A DNA stretch of 64,000 bases from an uncultured Flavobacteriales bacterium (GCA_937876195.1 CALEIK010000026.1:62001-126000); one strand, 5' to 3'; shown: positions 15,583 to 24,136, numbered from the stretch's first letter. Notes: generated by a model from the sequence alone, not told the origin. Numbers and translations: made by a program.

Positions 15583-16728
15583 TTAGTGATTGTGTCCTTC
15601 GTGACCGTGACCATCATGGTCATGTCCATCATGATTTTCTTCACTTGGAGCTTCCATGTTCACCATTTCAAGATCAAATACCAAATCCGAGTAGGGTGGA
15701 ATTGATCCTGGTCTTCCTTTTGCGCCGTAAGCAGCATAATAAGGGATCACAATGATTGCTTTTCCTCCTTTTCCTAACATACCTATTCCTTCCTCAAAAC
15801 CTGGAACCATTCTCTGAACTAAATATTGAAAATCCATTGGAGTTCCGCGATCTCTTGAAGAATCAAATTTCTCCCAAGTGGTTCTAAAGGTTCCTGTGTA
15901 GTGAACTGAGCACTTTGAACCTTTAACTGGTTTATCGCCTTCACCTTCATCTTCGATTACATAGACAAGACCAGACGCAGACTTTTGGGCATCAGGATGA
16001 ATTTTTTTGTACTCATTGAACATGTATTCTGAATACTCTTCGTGTGACATTGCCGCAATTTTTTGGAATTCTGCTTCTTTGTCCATTTGTTCAATTTTTA
16101 TTTTATTGTAAACGGCTGCAAACTGCTCAGTAGCTTTCCATTTTTTCGCTGTTCTTCCTTTACGGATGATTTTAACAGACGTCATTTCATCTCCTTGTTC
16201 AATCGCGTTAACTACATCTTGCCCACTGATAACGTGACCAAATACGGTATGTTTTCCATCCAACCAAGGCGTTTCTTTATGTGTAATAAAAAATTGACTT
16301 CCATTGGTGTTTGGTCCAGAGTTAGCCATGGAAAGAATTCCAGGTCCAGAATGCTTTAAACTTTCATCAATCTCGTCAAAAAATCGATGCTTTGGTCCAC
16401 CAGAACCATTTCCATCCGGGTCACCACCTTGAACCATAAAATCATTGATCACACGGTGAAACTTCAATCCATCATAGAAAGGTGTCGTGTAGTTGATACT
16501 GTCTTCTACTGTAAATTTCCCTTCAGCTAAACCGACAAAATTTGCTACGGTCATAGGTGTTTTTTCAAACTCCAACTGGATCAATATGACACCTTTTGTT
16601 GTAGTGAACTCGGCATACATTCCGTGTTCCAGTTTTACTTTTTTCGGTTTTTTTGCTTTCTCTTTGTCTTGTGAAAAAGATGTTCCCATTAAAAGGAGGG
16701 TAATGAAGGTAAACAGTATTCTTGTCAT
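15583..16728 (-). CDS. Dual-domain peptidyl-prolyl isomerase: cyclophilin fused to FKBP, with His-rich tail
   Basis: 381 residues. A signal peptide (MTRILFTFITLLLMGTSFSQ) sends it to the periplasm. Residues ~35-195 are a cyclophilin domain with FHRVINDFMVQGGDP (catalytic Arg, Phe, Gln), NGSQFFITH and LDGKHTVFG. A lysine/glutamate-rich linker follows. Residues ~255-360 are an FKBP domain with VHYTGTF, KFDSSRDRGTPM, VPGFEEGIGMLGKGG and PPYSDLVFDLEMV. The last 16 residues contain seven His spaced by Asp, Gly and Glu, like the metal-binding tail of SlyD. Two unrelated PPIase folds in one chain (dual-family immunophilins) are rare but have been reported in some Bacteroidota. A role in periplasmic protein folding is inferred. 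Confidence 0.93.
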   Translation of the reverse strand: MTRILFTFITLLLMGTSFSQDKEKAKKPKKVKLEHGMYAEFTTTKGVILIQLEFEKTPMTVANFVGLAEGKFTVEDSINYTTPFYDGLKFHRVINDFMVQGGDPDGNGSGGPKHRFFDEIDESLKHSGPGILSMANSGPNTNGSQFFITHKETPWLDGKHTVFGHVISGQDVVNAIEQGDEMTSVKIIRKGRTAKKWKATEQFAAVYNKIKIEQMDKEAEFQKIAAMSHEEYSEYMFNEYKKIHPDAQKSASGLVYVIEDEGEGDKPVKGSKCSVHYTGTFRTTWEKFDSSRDRGTPMDFQYLVQRMVPGFEEGIGMLGKGGKAIIVIPYYAAYGAKGRPGSIPPYSDLVFDLEMVNMEAPSEENHDGHDHDGHGHEGHNH

Positions 16729-16747
16729 AATTGTTTTTTTTGTGTCT

Positions 16748-16755
16748 CAAAAATA
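16748..16755 (-). promoter_or_regulatory. -7 element of the cyclophilin-FKBP gene
   Basis: TATTTTTG on the minus strand matches TAnnTTTG and ends 19 bp before the ATG at 16728. No -33 element is clear. Confidence 0.4.
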
Positions 16756-16964
16756 GAGAAATATTCTAACATAACCCGATTAGTCGTTTGAGATTTAGGC
16801 TGAAAGTTTATGTTTGATATGCTCATTTGGTTTTTCCATTCGGGTATTTTTTTATAAATTTCAACAATTAAAAATGTTAAACGACTTATACCACTATTTA
16901 TTGATTTCCTGCAACCAGGTTTGAATCGAATGTGGAAAAATTTGAATTGATAAAATCAAGACAC

Positions 16965-18119
16965 ATGCCAAAAAAGCAATTTTTACTCATTTCGTTGTTT
17001 ATGTCTGTTGTAATTTCAATGGCGAATGCACAGTCAGTTAAAGGCTTGTACGTCGATAATTTCGATGAAATTCTTGGGAACACGGTCAAGGAGGACAGCT
17101 TATTAAATTATGCCGAGCAAAATGGATTCAATTACCTGACACTCTATGATCTTTGGCCGATTCATGTGACTTATGACCTGACGAATGCAGGAACGTGTAT
17201 TGTTCTGGCTGAATTTATTGAAAACGCAAAACAGAATTATGGCATCCTTGAAGTTGGTGCAACTGGAGAGAATTTCTTTTTCTTCAATAACGTGATTCAG
17301 ATCTACAATTCACAACATGGAGATCCGCTTCAGCGCTTTGATGTATACAATGTTGAATTCGAATTTTGGAACACCACGACGGTTTCACCTGGAAATTATT
17401 ATTGCACAACTTACCTGCAACCCGAAGGATATTCCTGTGATGTAGCAGGGGCATTCAGTTTCTACGAAAAATTAATCCGGCAAGTCGATTCGCTGGCAAA
17501 CATAGAAGGGGTAATCAGTGAAACCTATGTTGGTTGGTTTGATGAACCACAAGCGATTATTATTGGCAACACCGTTGACCGAATCTTGCTCCATGATTAC
17601 ATCAGCGATTACGGATGGTTGTACAGTTATATTGACACACGTCTAGAGTATATCGCAGCGCGAAACGTACTGACCGATGTAATTCCAATTTTTTCAGCAG
17701 AGCCTAATTTTATGGGACCCTGGCTCAGTTCCAACAATGTTGCAACACCGTACAATGATCTTGAAATTTTTCTCGACAACGAAACCGCGGCTTGGAAGCA
17801 ATTCATCAATATGGCAGGTTATCAATGGTTCGCGTATTCGTTTATGCCGTATACACTTACTGCGAGTGTTGAGGAGGTGGACGGCGTTGAGGCTCCAGAA
17901 ATTTTCCCCAATCCATGCAATGGTGTGCTAAAGCTAGATGTTCAGTCACAGGAAACTACTTCGATAAAAATCTTCGATCCGCAAGGAAGGATAGTATTGG
18001 AAGAAACAGCACTGTCGAGCGATCTGGAAATTGATGTGTCAAACCTGATTTCTGGAAATTATATTGTTGAAGTCAGAATGGATGGCAGGATTTTCCGAAA
18101 GAAATTAATTGTGAACTAG
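16965..18119 (+). CDS. T9SS-exported protein of unknown function with type A sorting domain
   Basis: 384 residues from the ATG at 16965 (MPKKQFLLISLFMSVV), which places the signal peptide correctly; a GTG 11 codons upstream is less likely. Residues 25-300 read like an enzymatic TIM-barrel or glycosidase-like domain: GLYVDNFDEILG, NGFNYLTLYDLW, YVGWFDEPQA and WKQFINMAGYQWFAYSFMPY. I do not recognise the family. The C-terminal ~75 residues (EIFPNPCNGVLKLDVQS, SIKIFDPQGRIV, SGNYIVEVRMDGRIFRKKL) are a Por secretion tail that directs export through the type IX system and surface anchoring or release. It is divergent from the PPIase gene. Confidence 0.8.
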   Translation: MPKKQFLLISLFMSVVISMANAQSVKGLYVDNFDEILGNTVKEDSLLNYAEQNGFNYLTLYDLWPIHVTYDLTNAGTCIVLAEFIENAKQNYGILEVGATGENFFFFNNVIQIYNSQHGDPLQRFDVYNVEFEFWNTTTVSPGNYYCTTYLQPEGYSCDVAGAFSFYEKLIRQVDSLANIEGVISETYVGWFDEPQAIIIGNTVDRILLHDYISDYGWLYSYIDTRLEYIAARNVLTDVIPIFSAEPNFMGPWLSSNNVATPYNDLEIFLDNETAAWKQFINMAGYQWFAYSFMPYTLTASVEEVDGVEAPEIFPNPCNGVLKLDVQSQETTSIKIFDPQGRIVLEETALSSDLEIDVSNLISGNYIVEVRMDGRIFRKKLIVN

Positions 18120-18136
18120 GCTAGTACTCGTAAGTA

Positions 18137-19015
18137 TCAATTCCGTTGATCACTGCCCCACAGCATTTTATTGCGAATAGTGTCTAGAAAGTTGTTCTCC
18201 TCAAACTTTATCACATTGATCATAAATTCTGCCTTGCGCACCGTAACTTCTTCTTCTTGACGAATGTTTTTTGAAATTCCGTCGATGGTAATCAAGTGAT
18301 TTCGATTTCGTCCTTCAATACTTAGTTTTATTGGCATGTGATCTGGAACGACCATAGGACGCACATTTAAGTTGTGTGGTGCAATTGGCGTGAGAATATG
18401 TACTTGGCAACCAGGTGTAACAATTGGACCACCACAGCTCAAACTATAAGCAGTTGAACCAGACGGCGTCGCCACAATCAATCCATCTGCCCAATACGAA
18501 TTCAGGTATTTACCTTCCAGCGAAGTGTGTACGGTAATCATGGAAGAGGTATCCTTCTTTTGAAGTGTGAGTTCATTCAGGGCAATGTTATCTTCTCCGA
18601 AAATATTGCGTTCGGTTTCCACACGAATGAGGGATCGCTTTTGGTGCACAAATTTCTTTTGTTGAACCAAATCCATCGTAATTTGAATGTCGTCTTTAGA
18701 AATGTTTGCCAAAAACCCCAATCGTCCCGTATTAATACCCAAGACGGGTACACCAGAATCACGTACAAATTTCACGTTCTGGATAAATGTACCATCACCA
18801 CCAATGCTAAAACTCAGATCAATACCAGATTTTAGGTCTTTGTGTGATTCAAATTGGTCGACCTTTTTATTCAACCCTATTTTTTTGACAAGCAAATCTT
18901 TGAGGTCTTTGTGAATCACAGGATTCCACCCAAGGTCTTTGATCACACCAAGGATTTCACTGTAATATTCAATGTTTTCCTTAGTAACTTTACGTCCAAA
19001 TAGTGCTATGTTCAT
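18137..19015 (-). CDS. nadK: NAD kinase
   Basis: 292 residues. It phosphorylates NAD+ to NADP+. The GGDGT motif is in SFSIGGDGTFIQ, followed by GINTGRLGFLA and the NAD-contacting NELTLQKKD and SGSTAYSLSCGGPIV segments; the C-terminal HNLNVRPMVVP is typical. It overlaps the upstream CBS-domain gene by one base (TAATG), showing translational coupling. Confidence 0.96.
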   Translation of the reverse strand: MNIALFGRKVTKENIEYYSEILGVIKDLGWNPVIHKDLKDLLVKKIGLNKKVDQFESHKDLKSGIDLSFSIGGDGTFIQNVKFVRDSGVPVLGINTGRLGFLANISKDDIQITMDLVQQKKFVHQKRSLIRVETERNIFGEDNIALNELTLQKKDTSSMITVHTSLEGKYLNSYWADGLIVATPSGSTAYSLSCGGPIVTPGCQVHILTPIAPHNLNVRPMVVPDHMPIKLSIEGRNRNHLITIDGISKNIRQEEEVTVRKAEFMINVIKFEENNFLDTIRNKMLWGSDQRN

Positions 19016-19677
19016 TACAAGTTCAGATAGTTCATCAAAGCATCAAATCGGAACTGAAGGTCAGTTTCGTAATTTCCTTTTTGGTACGTTGCTTTTATGA
19101 TATAATCGTACCGTTCAAACGTTCTGATGATGCGGTCCAATTCAATTTTATTAATTTTCAATGTCACTTCGATTGTTGTCGAGTCGGCAGAAGACATGAT
19201 AAATGAGCTGAGTATTTTAGCGTCGTTGCTTTCCACAATTTGCGCAATTTGCGCCATGGAATAATCGGAAATAGCCATCTCCAAAACGATAATGCCGCCG
19301 TGTTCCTTGATGCTTCCTGTATTCGCAATTAATGTCATTAAATGCTGAGTAGAAGTGCAACCGAGGTATTTTTCATTTTCATCCAGTACTGGAATAACAC
19401 TCAGCTTGAATTCAGAAATGCGTGACAATACCTGATAGATATGATCGTTCGCTAAAACGTATGGTCTTGGAAGATGTTGAAACAGCTCGTGCAAGGTTTT
19501 GTCGAGGTCCATTTTATCCAAAATATCCGTTTCAGAAACAACGCCAACAAAAACCCCTGCTTTTAATACAGGTAAATGAGATACTTTGAACTCTTCCATC
19601 CAGCTCAAAGCTCTTTCGCCAGTATCTTCATGCGTCAGAGGTGGAATTTCATCCGTTATCAAATCAATTGCTCTCAT
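19015..19677 (-). CDS. CBS-domain protein (AcuB-like)
   Basis: 220 residues with two CBS motifs in the N-terminal ~125 residues (FKVSHLPVLKAGVFVGVVSETDI and FKLSVIPVLDENEKYLGCTS). A region of ~80 residues with ACT-like character follows (GGIIVLEMAISDYSMAQIAQ, STTIEVTLKINKIELDRIIR). CBS pairs bind adenine nucleotides and often sense energy state. Its coupling to nadK, an arrangement I believe is frequent in Bacteroidota, suggests nucleotide-responsive control of NADP supply, but that is an inference. It is divergent from pdxJ. Confidence 0.85.
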   Translation of the reverse strand: MRAIDLITDEIPPLTHEDTGERALSWMEEFKVSHLPVLKAGVFVGVVSETDILDKMDLDKTLHELFQHLPRPYVLANDHIYQVLSRISEFKLSVIPVLDENEKYLGCTSTQHLMTLIANTGSIKEHGGIIVLEMAISDYSMAQIAQIVESNDAKILSSFIMSSADSTTIEVTLKINKIELDRIIRTFERYDYIIKATYQKGNYETDLQFRFDALMNYLNL

Positions 19678-19714
19678 AGTATTTACGAATGTAGCATAAT
19701 AGTTACTAAGTTCT

Positions 19715-19722
19715 TACTTTTG
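19715..19722 (+). promoter_or_regulatory. -7 element of pdxJ
   Basis: TACTTTTG, a perfect TAnnTTTG match, ends 23 bp before the pdxJ ATG. The -33 region is not conserved. Confidence 0.5.
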
Positions 19723-19745
19723 TAGGGACAAAATTAAAGAATCAA

Positions 19746-20459
19746 ATGGCAAAGTTAAGTGTGAATGTGAATAAGATTGCAACGCTGCGGAATGCACGCG
19801 GAGGAGATGTTCCAAATGTTGTTCAGGTTGCACTTGATTGCGAACGATTTGGAGCCGATGGAATAACGGTACATCCACGTCCTGATGAACGCCACATTAC
19901 GACCAAAGACACCTACGATTTATCAAAGGTACTCACTACTGAATTTAACATTGAAGGATACCCTGACACTCGCTTTATGGACATGATTGCTGAAATTTTA
20001 CCAGCGCAGGCGACATTGGTTCCTGATCCTCCTGATGTATTGACCTCCAACGCTGGCTGGGATACAAAGACGAATGAATCATTACTGACAGAACTAGCGA
20101 AAGAGCTGAAAATAAAAGGCGTTCGATCTTCAGTGTTTGTTGACACGAATTTGGAGAATATACAATACGCTGCAAAATGTGGTGTGGATCGCATAGAATT
20201 GTATACAGGCCCTTATGCTGAGAATTATCCCCAGAATCCCGCAAAGGCGATTGAGGAATACATTTCAGCGGCAAATTTGGCGGTGGAATTAGGGTTGGAA
20301 ATCAACGCTGGACATGATCTAAGCTTGGAAAACTTGAAATTCTTCAAAGAAAACATCCCAGGATTGCTCGAAGTTTCTATTGGTCATGCATTGATTTCAG
20401 ATGCACTTTATTTTGGATTGGAGAATACGATTCAGTTGTATAAGCGTTTGTTGAAATAG
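19746..20459 (+). CDS. pdxJ: Pyridoxine 5'-phosphate synthase
   Basis: 237 residues, the normal PdxJ length. It condenses 3-amino-1-hydroxyacetone phosphate with deoxyxylulose 5-phosphate in de novo vitamin B6 synthesis. Signatures are LSVNVNKIATLRNARGG, GADGITVHPRPDERHI (catalytic His and Arg), FNIEGYPDTRF, IELYTGPYAE and the C-terminal INAGHDLSLENL and EVSIGHALISDAL. It is monocistronic and convergent with dnaG, with a dispersed repeat between the two stops. Confidence 0.97.
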   Translation: MAKLSVNVNKIATLRNARGGDVPNVVQVALDCERFGADGITVHPRPDERHITTKDTYDLSKVLTTEFNIEGYPDTRFMDMIAEILPAQATLVPDPPDVLTSNAGWDTKTNESLLTELAKELKIKGVRSSVFVDTNLENIQYAAKCGVDRIELYTGPYAENYPQNPAKAIEEYISAANLAVELGLEINAGHDLSLENLKFFKENIPGLLEVSIGHALISDALYFGLENTIQLYKRLLK

Positions 20460-20463
20460 GCTA

Positions 20464-20517
20464 GTTGTCGGTATCTCGGCATCTCGACGGGCTCGATGAC
20501 CGAAGCTCTTGGACAAC
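20464..20517. repeat. Intergenic repeat element, copy 1
   Basis: This contains ATCTCGGC and ATCTCGAC (20473-20488, two 8-bp units) followed by GGCTCGATGACCGA (20490-20503, a 14-bp unit). The 16-mer at 20473-20488 occurs exactly, in reverse complement, at 58127-58142, followed there by related 14-bp units. The element is bounded by inverted GTTGTC (20464-20469) and GACAAC (20512-20517), with TCGGT/ACCGA inside, so it can fold into a long hairpin between the convergent pdxJ and dnaG ends. Confidence 0.7.
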
Positions 20518-20521
20518 CAAT

Positions 20522-22480
20522 TTATCGTATTACAATCCTCCCGACCTTCTCAGAAATGATGCGTTTGATTTGTTCCAATGTCACTTGTTCGGCGAGTAAA
20601 TCCATCAATTCTTCGTCTTCAATATCAGTTGATTTATCGATCAACACTTGTTGGATTTCACGGATGCGCTTTTCAATTTTACCAACTTTGAACGAATAGA
20701 TGGAACTCATTACGGCTTGTTGGAGTTTGTCTTTTTCAGAATTCGTGTGAATTTTGTGCTTAACAATCCAGTTGTCACTCAATTCATGTTGATTCATCTC
20801 AATTTCAGTTGCAAAACGGACAATTTCTTGGTCTTCCAGCTTTTGAAAATAACTCGATTTCAACAAGGTGTTTTCCGCGACAGATTCGGCGATGATTTTG
20901 TGGATTTTATGCAGCACAGGATTTTCAAAAACCAGTTCATCGATGCTTAACTCGTGTAGAATTAATTCTGCCACACTGGTTTCAATAGATTCTTTTTTCC
21001 CCTCGTCGTTCAATTGCTCAACGGTGATGCTCAACGGACCATAAAGCAGTAGAATGCGCATCAAGTCTTTCTCGTTGTGATCGTCGTTAATCGCTGGTTT
21101 CTTTTGCTTTGGAACAGCATCTACAGAAGGATTAACCCTAGGTTCATGGGTGTTTGCAGCCTTCGTAATTAATTCCTTTCGATTGGTGATGAGCTCATTG
21201 GTGAGTATGTCCTCATTCATTTCGAAACGCTGAGCCACGGATTTTAGGTATACATTGCGCGTAATTTGGTCGGGAATAAGAGCTACTGAATGCATCATTT
21301 CTTTGATTAATTCCGCCCGCTGGATGGGATCATTTTCACCTTCTTTTAAGAGTAAATCTGCTTTAAACGAGATGAAGTCTTGGGTGTGTTCTGCCAGGAA
21401 TTGTTCAAGTTCTGCAGAACTTACGGATTTTGCATACGAGTCTGGGTCTTCGCCTTCGGGAAATAGAACAATTTTAACGTTCAAGCCTTCTTCCAAGATA
21501 AGGTCAATTCCGCGAAAGGAAGCTTTAATACCAGCTGCGTCTCCGTCGTAGAGAATTGTAATGTTTTTGGTGTACCGTTTTACGAGTCGAATTTGCTCCT
21601 TTGTCAACGAAGTACCTGAGGAAGACACCACATTTTGAATTCCTGCTTGGAACATGCTGATAACGTCTGTGTAACCCTCACACAAAAAGCAATTATCATA
21701 TTTAATGATGTCACCTTTGGAAAAATGAAGTCCATAAAGAATTTCACTTTTATTGTAGATAATGCTTTCGGGCGAATTGAAGTATTTCGCAATTTTTTTA
21801 TCCGTGATGAGCGTTCTGCCACCAAAACCAAGCACACGACCCGAAACACTGTGAATGGGGAAGACAACTCTGCCTCGGAAAAAGTCAAAATGACGATCGT
21901 CTTTTGATTTTGTCAGTCCCACTTTTTCAAGGTATTCCAGTTTGAATCCTTTTGCTGTTGCCGCTTTGGTGAAGTCATCGCTGACGTTCAAACAGTATCC
22001 GAGTTGAAATTTCTCAATAATATCTGGTCGAAATCCTCTTTCCATAAAGTAGGAAAGTCCAATTTTTTTCCCTTCGTCGCTTTCCGTCAGATTGCTTACA
22101 AAGTGATTTTTTGCAAATTCGTTGATGATATGAAGGCTTTCTCGTTCAGAGATAGCTTCTAATTCCTCCGCGGTTGCTGGCTTGTCCTCCGGGATAGGAA
22201 TACCGTACTTGTCAGCGAGCCAGCGCAACGCTTCAGGGTAGGAGTAATGCTCTTTTTCCATGAGAAAAGAAACCACCGTTCCTCCTTTGCCGGTAGAAAA
22301 GCATTTGAAAATTTGTTTGGCTGGGGAAACGACAAAGGAAGGTGTTTTTTCATCCGTAAAAGGACTTAGCCCTTTTAGGTTGGAACCTGCACGTTTCAGT
22401 TGGACAAATTCTCCAATTACCTCTTCAATGCGAGCGGTTTGAATGATGTCATCAACGATATGTGCTGGGATAATCGCCAT
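20522..22480 (-). CDS. dnaG: DNA primase with degenerate zinc-binding site
   Basis: 652 residues. It makes RNA primers for lagging-strand synthesis with the DnaB helicase. The TOPRIM core has FLCEGYTDVISM and LYDGDAAGI; the N-terminal motif GLSPFTDEKTPSF aligns with the CHC2 zinc domain. Three of four zinc ligands are replaced: Cys to Ser39, His to Thr42 and the final Cys to Thr63, leaving only Cys60. The same replacement is, as I recall, general in Flavobacteria rather than specific to this strain. The C-terminal ~200 residues, with a lysine-rich linker then helices, are the helicase-binding region. It overlaps the upstream lipoprotein gene by one base (TAATG). Confidence 0.95.
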   Translation of the reverse strand: MAIIPAHIVDDIIQTARIEEVIGEFVQLKRAGSNLKGLSPFTDEKTPSFVVSPAKQIFKCFSTGKGGTVVSFLMEKEHYSYPEALRWLADKYGIPIPEDKPATAEELEAISERESLHIINEFAKNHFVSNLTESDEGKKIGLSYFMERGFRPDIIEKFQLGYCLNVSDDFTKAATAKGFKLEYLEKVGLTKSKDDRHFDFFRGRVVFPIHSVSGRVLGFGGRTLITDKKIAKYFNSPESIIYNKSEILYGLHFSKGDIIKYDNCFLCEGYTDVISMFQAGIQNVVSSSGTSLTKEQIRLVKRYTKNITILYDGDAAGIKASFRGIDLILEEGLNVKIVLFPEGEDPDSYAKSVSSAELEQFLAEHTQDFISFKADLLLKEGENDPIQRAELIKEMMHSVALIPDQITRNVYLKSVAQRFEMNEDILTNELITNRKELITKAANTHEPRVNPSVDAVPKQKKPAINDDHNEKDLMRILLLYGPLSITVEQLNDEGKKESIETSVAELILHELSIDELVFENPVLHKIHKIIAESVAENTLLKSSYFQKLEDQEIVRFATEIEMNQHELSDNWIVKHKIHTNSEKDKLQQAVMSSIYSFKVGKIEKRIREIQQVLIDKSTDIEDEELMDLLAEQVTLEQIKRIISEKVGRIVIR

Positions 22481-22926
22481 TATTTTGAGCTGCTTCCGTA
22501 GTCTTTTTTACTGAGGAGTTTTCCTTCTGGCGAGTAAGTTTCCCAAACACCAACGGGTTTGTCATTTTTGTATTCTCCAAAATAATTGACAGCTCCGTTC
22601 GGGTATTTCACGATGCTATGTCCTTCTTTTTTGCCATTTTCGTAACTGGTGATGGAAAGTTCCACCCCGCTTTCAGAGTAGTACAGCCATTTGCCTTGGC
22701 GTTCACCGTTTTCGTTCTGTTTTCCTTGGAATTTGATTGCTTCTTTACCAGGATAATATTCCGTATAGACATTCCCGACGATTTCAATCAAGCCTTCCGT
22801 GTCATTTACTACAGGTGCTTTTTCCACAGTTTCTTTAGGTGATTCCCTTTCAGTAACTATCGGTTCTTTTTCTTCGGAGCAAGATAGCACCATGGCGGAA
22901 AGCAGTAAAATGAGTGTAAATTTCAT
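22480..22926 (-). CDS. MORN-repeat lipoprotein (YwqK-like)
   Basis: 148 residues. A lipoprotein signal peptide ends in the lipobox VLSC (Cys16), followed by SEEKE, an acidic stretch resembling the surface-export signal described for Bacteroidota lipoproteins. MORN_2-type units follow: NENGERQGKWLYYSESG, YENGKKEGHSIVKYPNG and KNDKPVGVWETYSPEG. The function is unknown. It lies between the polyprenyl synthase gene (5 bp) and dnaG (1-bp overlap), so the three are one operon; nothing links it functionally to replication. Confidence 0.8.
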   Translation of the reverse strand: MKFTLILLLSAMVLSCSEEKEPIVTERESPKETVEKAPVVNDTEGLIEIVGNVYTEYYPGKEAIKFQGKQNENGERQGKWLYYSESGVELSITSYENGKKEGHSIVKYPNGAVNYFGEYKNDKPVGVWETYSPEGKLLSKKDYGSSSK

Positions 22927-22931
22927 CGTAT

Positions 22932-23903
22932 TTATTTTTTTCGAGTTGTTGTATAATCGACCAATCCGAGAAGTGCGTTTTTTGCTTCGGAAGGTTCAAT
23001 GGCTTCAAGAATTTGCAGAGCTTTGTCACGGTATTCAATCATTTTCTTGTGCGCAAAGTCGATTCCGCCGTGTTCAATGACCAATTGAATCGCGCGCTGC
23101 ACCTTTACTGGATTTTCATTGTGGTTTTTTACAATATTGATAAGCTCTTTTCTTACGTTGTTTGGAGCAGTATTTAATGCGTAGATCAACGGCAAGGTCA
23201 TTTTTCGCTCTCGGATATCAATTCCTGTCGGTTTCCCAATAGCATCCGGTTCACCGTAATCAAATATATCATCTTTCAATTGAAAAGCGATGCCTATAAG
23301 TTCACCAAACTCCCTCATTTTTGGAGCAAGATCTATTCTGTTCACACTTAATGCTCCAGCCTCACAGCAGGTAGAAATGAGCGAAGCGGTCTTTTTCTTA
23401 ATGACTGTAAAATATACTTCTTCTGTAATGTCTAATTTCCGAGCCTTTTCTATCTGCAACAGCTCACCTTCGGACATTTCCTTGACGGATCGTGCAACAA
23501 TTTCAAGCAAGTCCGTGTTCTTTTTTTCGATGGAAAGCGTCAATACTTTGGATAGCATGTAGTCTCCCACCAGTACCGCTATTTTATTCTTCCACAGGGC
23601 ATTGATGGAGAAAAAACCACGGCGTTCATTGGCATCGTCAACCACATCATCATGAACTAGAGTGGCGGTATGAAGCAATTCAACGAGGGTTGCAGCGTCG
23701 TACGTTTTATCGTTTACTGCCCCCAACATTTTAGCCGTTAAGAAGATAAACATTGGACGCATTTGTTTCCCTTTTCTTCGGATGACGTAATGCGTAACCT
23801 TATCGAGCATGGGGACTTCAGATTTCATGCTTTCGCGAAATCGAACCTCAAACTCCTTCATTTCAGCGGAAACTGGTTGCATTATTTCTTTAACGGACAT
23901 CAT
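22932..23903 (-). CDS. ispB: Polyprenyl diphosphate synthase (octaprenyl/heptaprenyl type)
   Basis: 323 residues. This trans-isoprenyl transferase makes the long isoprenoid tail of menaquinone from farnesyl diphosphate and IPP. The first aspartate-rich motif is LVHDDVVDDANERRG and the second is QLKDDIFDYG; KGKQMRPMF binds substrate. The start is the ATG at 23903 or the adjacent ATG at 23900; a GTG at 23909 also opens the frame. Chain length cannot be read safely from sequence, so octaprenyl is a guess. It is the first gene of the ispB-lipoprotein-dnaG operon. Confidence 0.9.
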   Translation of the reverse strand: MMSVKEIMQPVSAEMKEFEVRFRESMKSEVPMLDKVTHYVIRRKGKQMRPMFIFLTAKMLGAVNDKTYDAATLVELLHTATLVHDDVVDDANERRGFFSINALWKNKIAVLVGDYMLSKVLTLSIEKKNTDLLEIVARSVKEMSEGELLQIEKARKLDITEEVYFTVIKKKTASLISTCCEAGALSVNRIDLAPKMREFGELIGIAFQLKDDIFDYGEPDAIGKPTGIDIRERKMTLPLIYALNTAPNNVRKELINIVKNHNENPVKVQRAIQLVIEHGGIDFAHKKMIEYRDKALQILEAIEPSEAKNALLGLVDYTTTRKK

Positions 23904-23908
23904 ATCCA

Positions 23909-23942
23909 CAAATATAAGAGATATGAAATCTTAAACCTCAAA
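23909..23942 (-). promoter_or_regulatory. Promoter of the ispB-dnaG operon, almost leaderless
   Basis: On the minus strand TTTG (23942-23939), 22 bp and TATATTTG (23916-23909) match the -33/-7 consensus. The -7 box ends only 5 bp before the ATG at 23903, so transcription should begin at or next to the start codon. Confidence 0.5.
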
Positions 23943-24013
23943 TAAATAACAACAAAACTTAAAAAGTAGTTTTTATTGATTCGGCAGGGCTGACTTGTTC
24001 ATTTGGATAAAAC

Positions 24014-24044
24014 AAATGTCGTCAACTCATAGCTGGCGACATTT
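24014..24044 (-). terminator. Hairpin downstream of rlmN, weak terminator
   Basis: AAATGTCG (24014-24021) and CGACATTT (24037-24044) form a perfect 8-bp stem with a 15-base loop. On the minus strand it is followed by GTTTTATCC, a short T stretch. It lies about 95 bp beyond the rlmN stop. Confidence 0.5.
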
Positions 24045-24064
24045 ATAAAAGTGTGTATTAAAAC

Positions 24065-24130
24065 TAGTCTCTCACCAGTTCAAGGAACCCATGTCCTTCA
24101 TAGGATCTACCATCCAAAGAGGTAATCATA
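24065..24130 (-). pseudogene. Possible short gene remnant downstream of rlmN
   Basis: A minus-strand mini-ORF of 21 codons (MITSLDGRSYEGHGFLELVRD) lies between the rlmN stop and the hairpin. Its composition looks protein-like rather than random and it ends with a clean stop; it may be the surviving C-terminus of a lost gene or a chance ORF. The similarity is too short to name a family. Confidence 0.2.
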
Positions 24131-24136
24131 TATTTT

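Noticed and set aside
16898..16935. tRNA T-arm-like GGTTTGAATC
   Set aside because: No acceptor stem or anticodon arm can be built around it.
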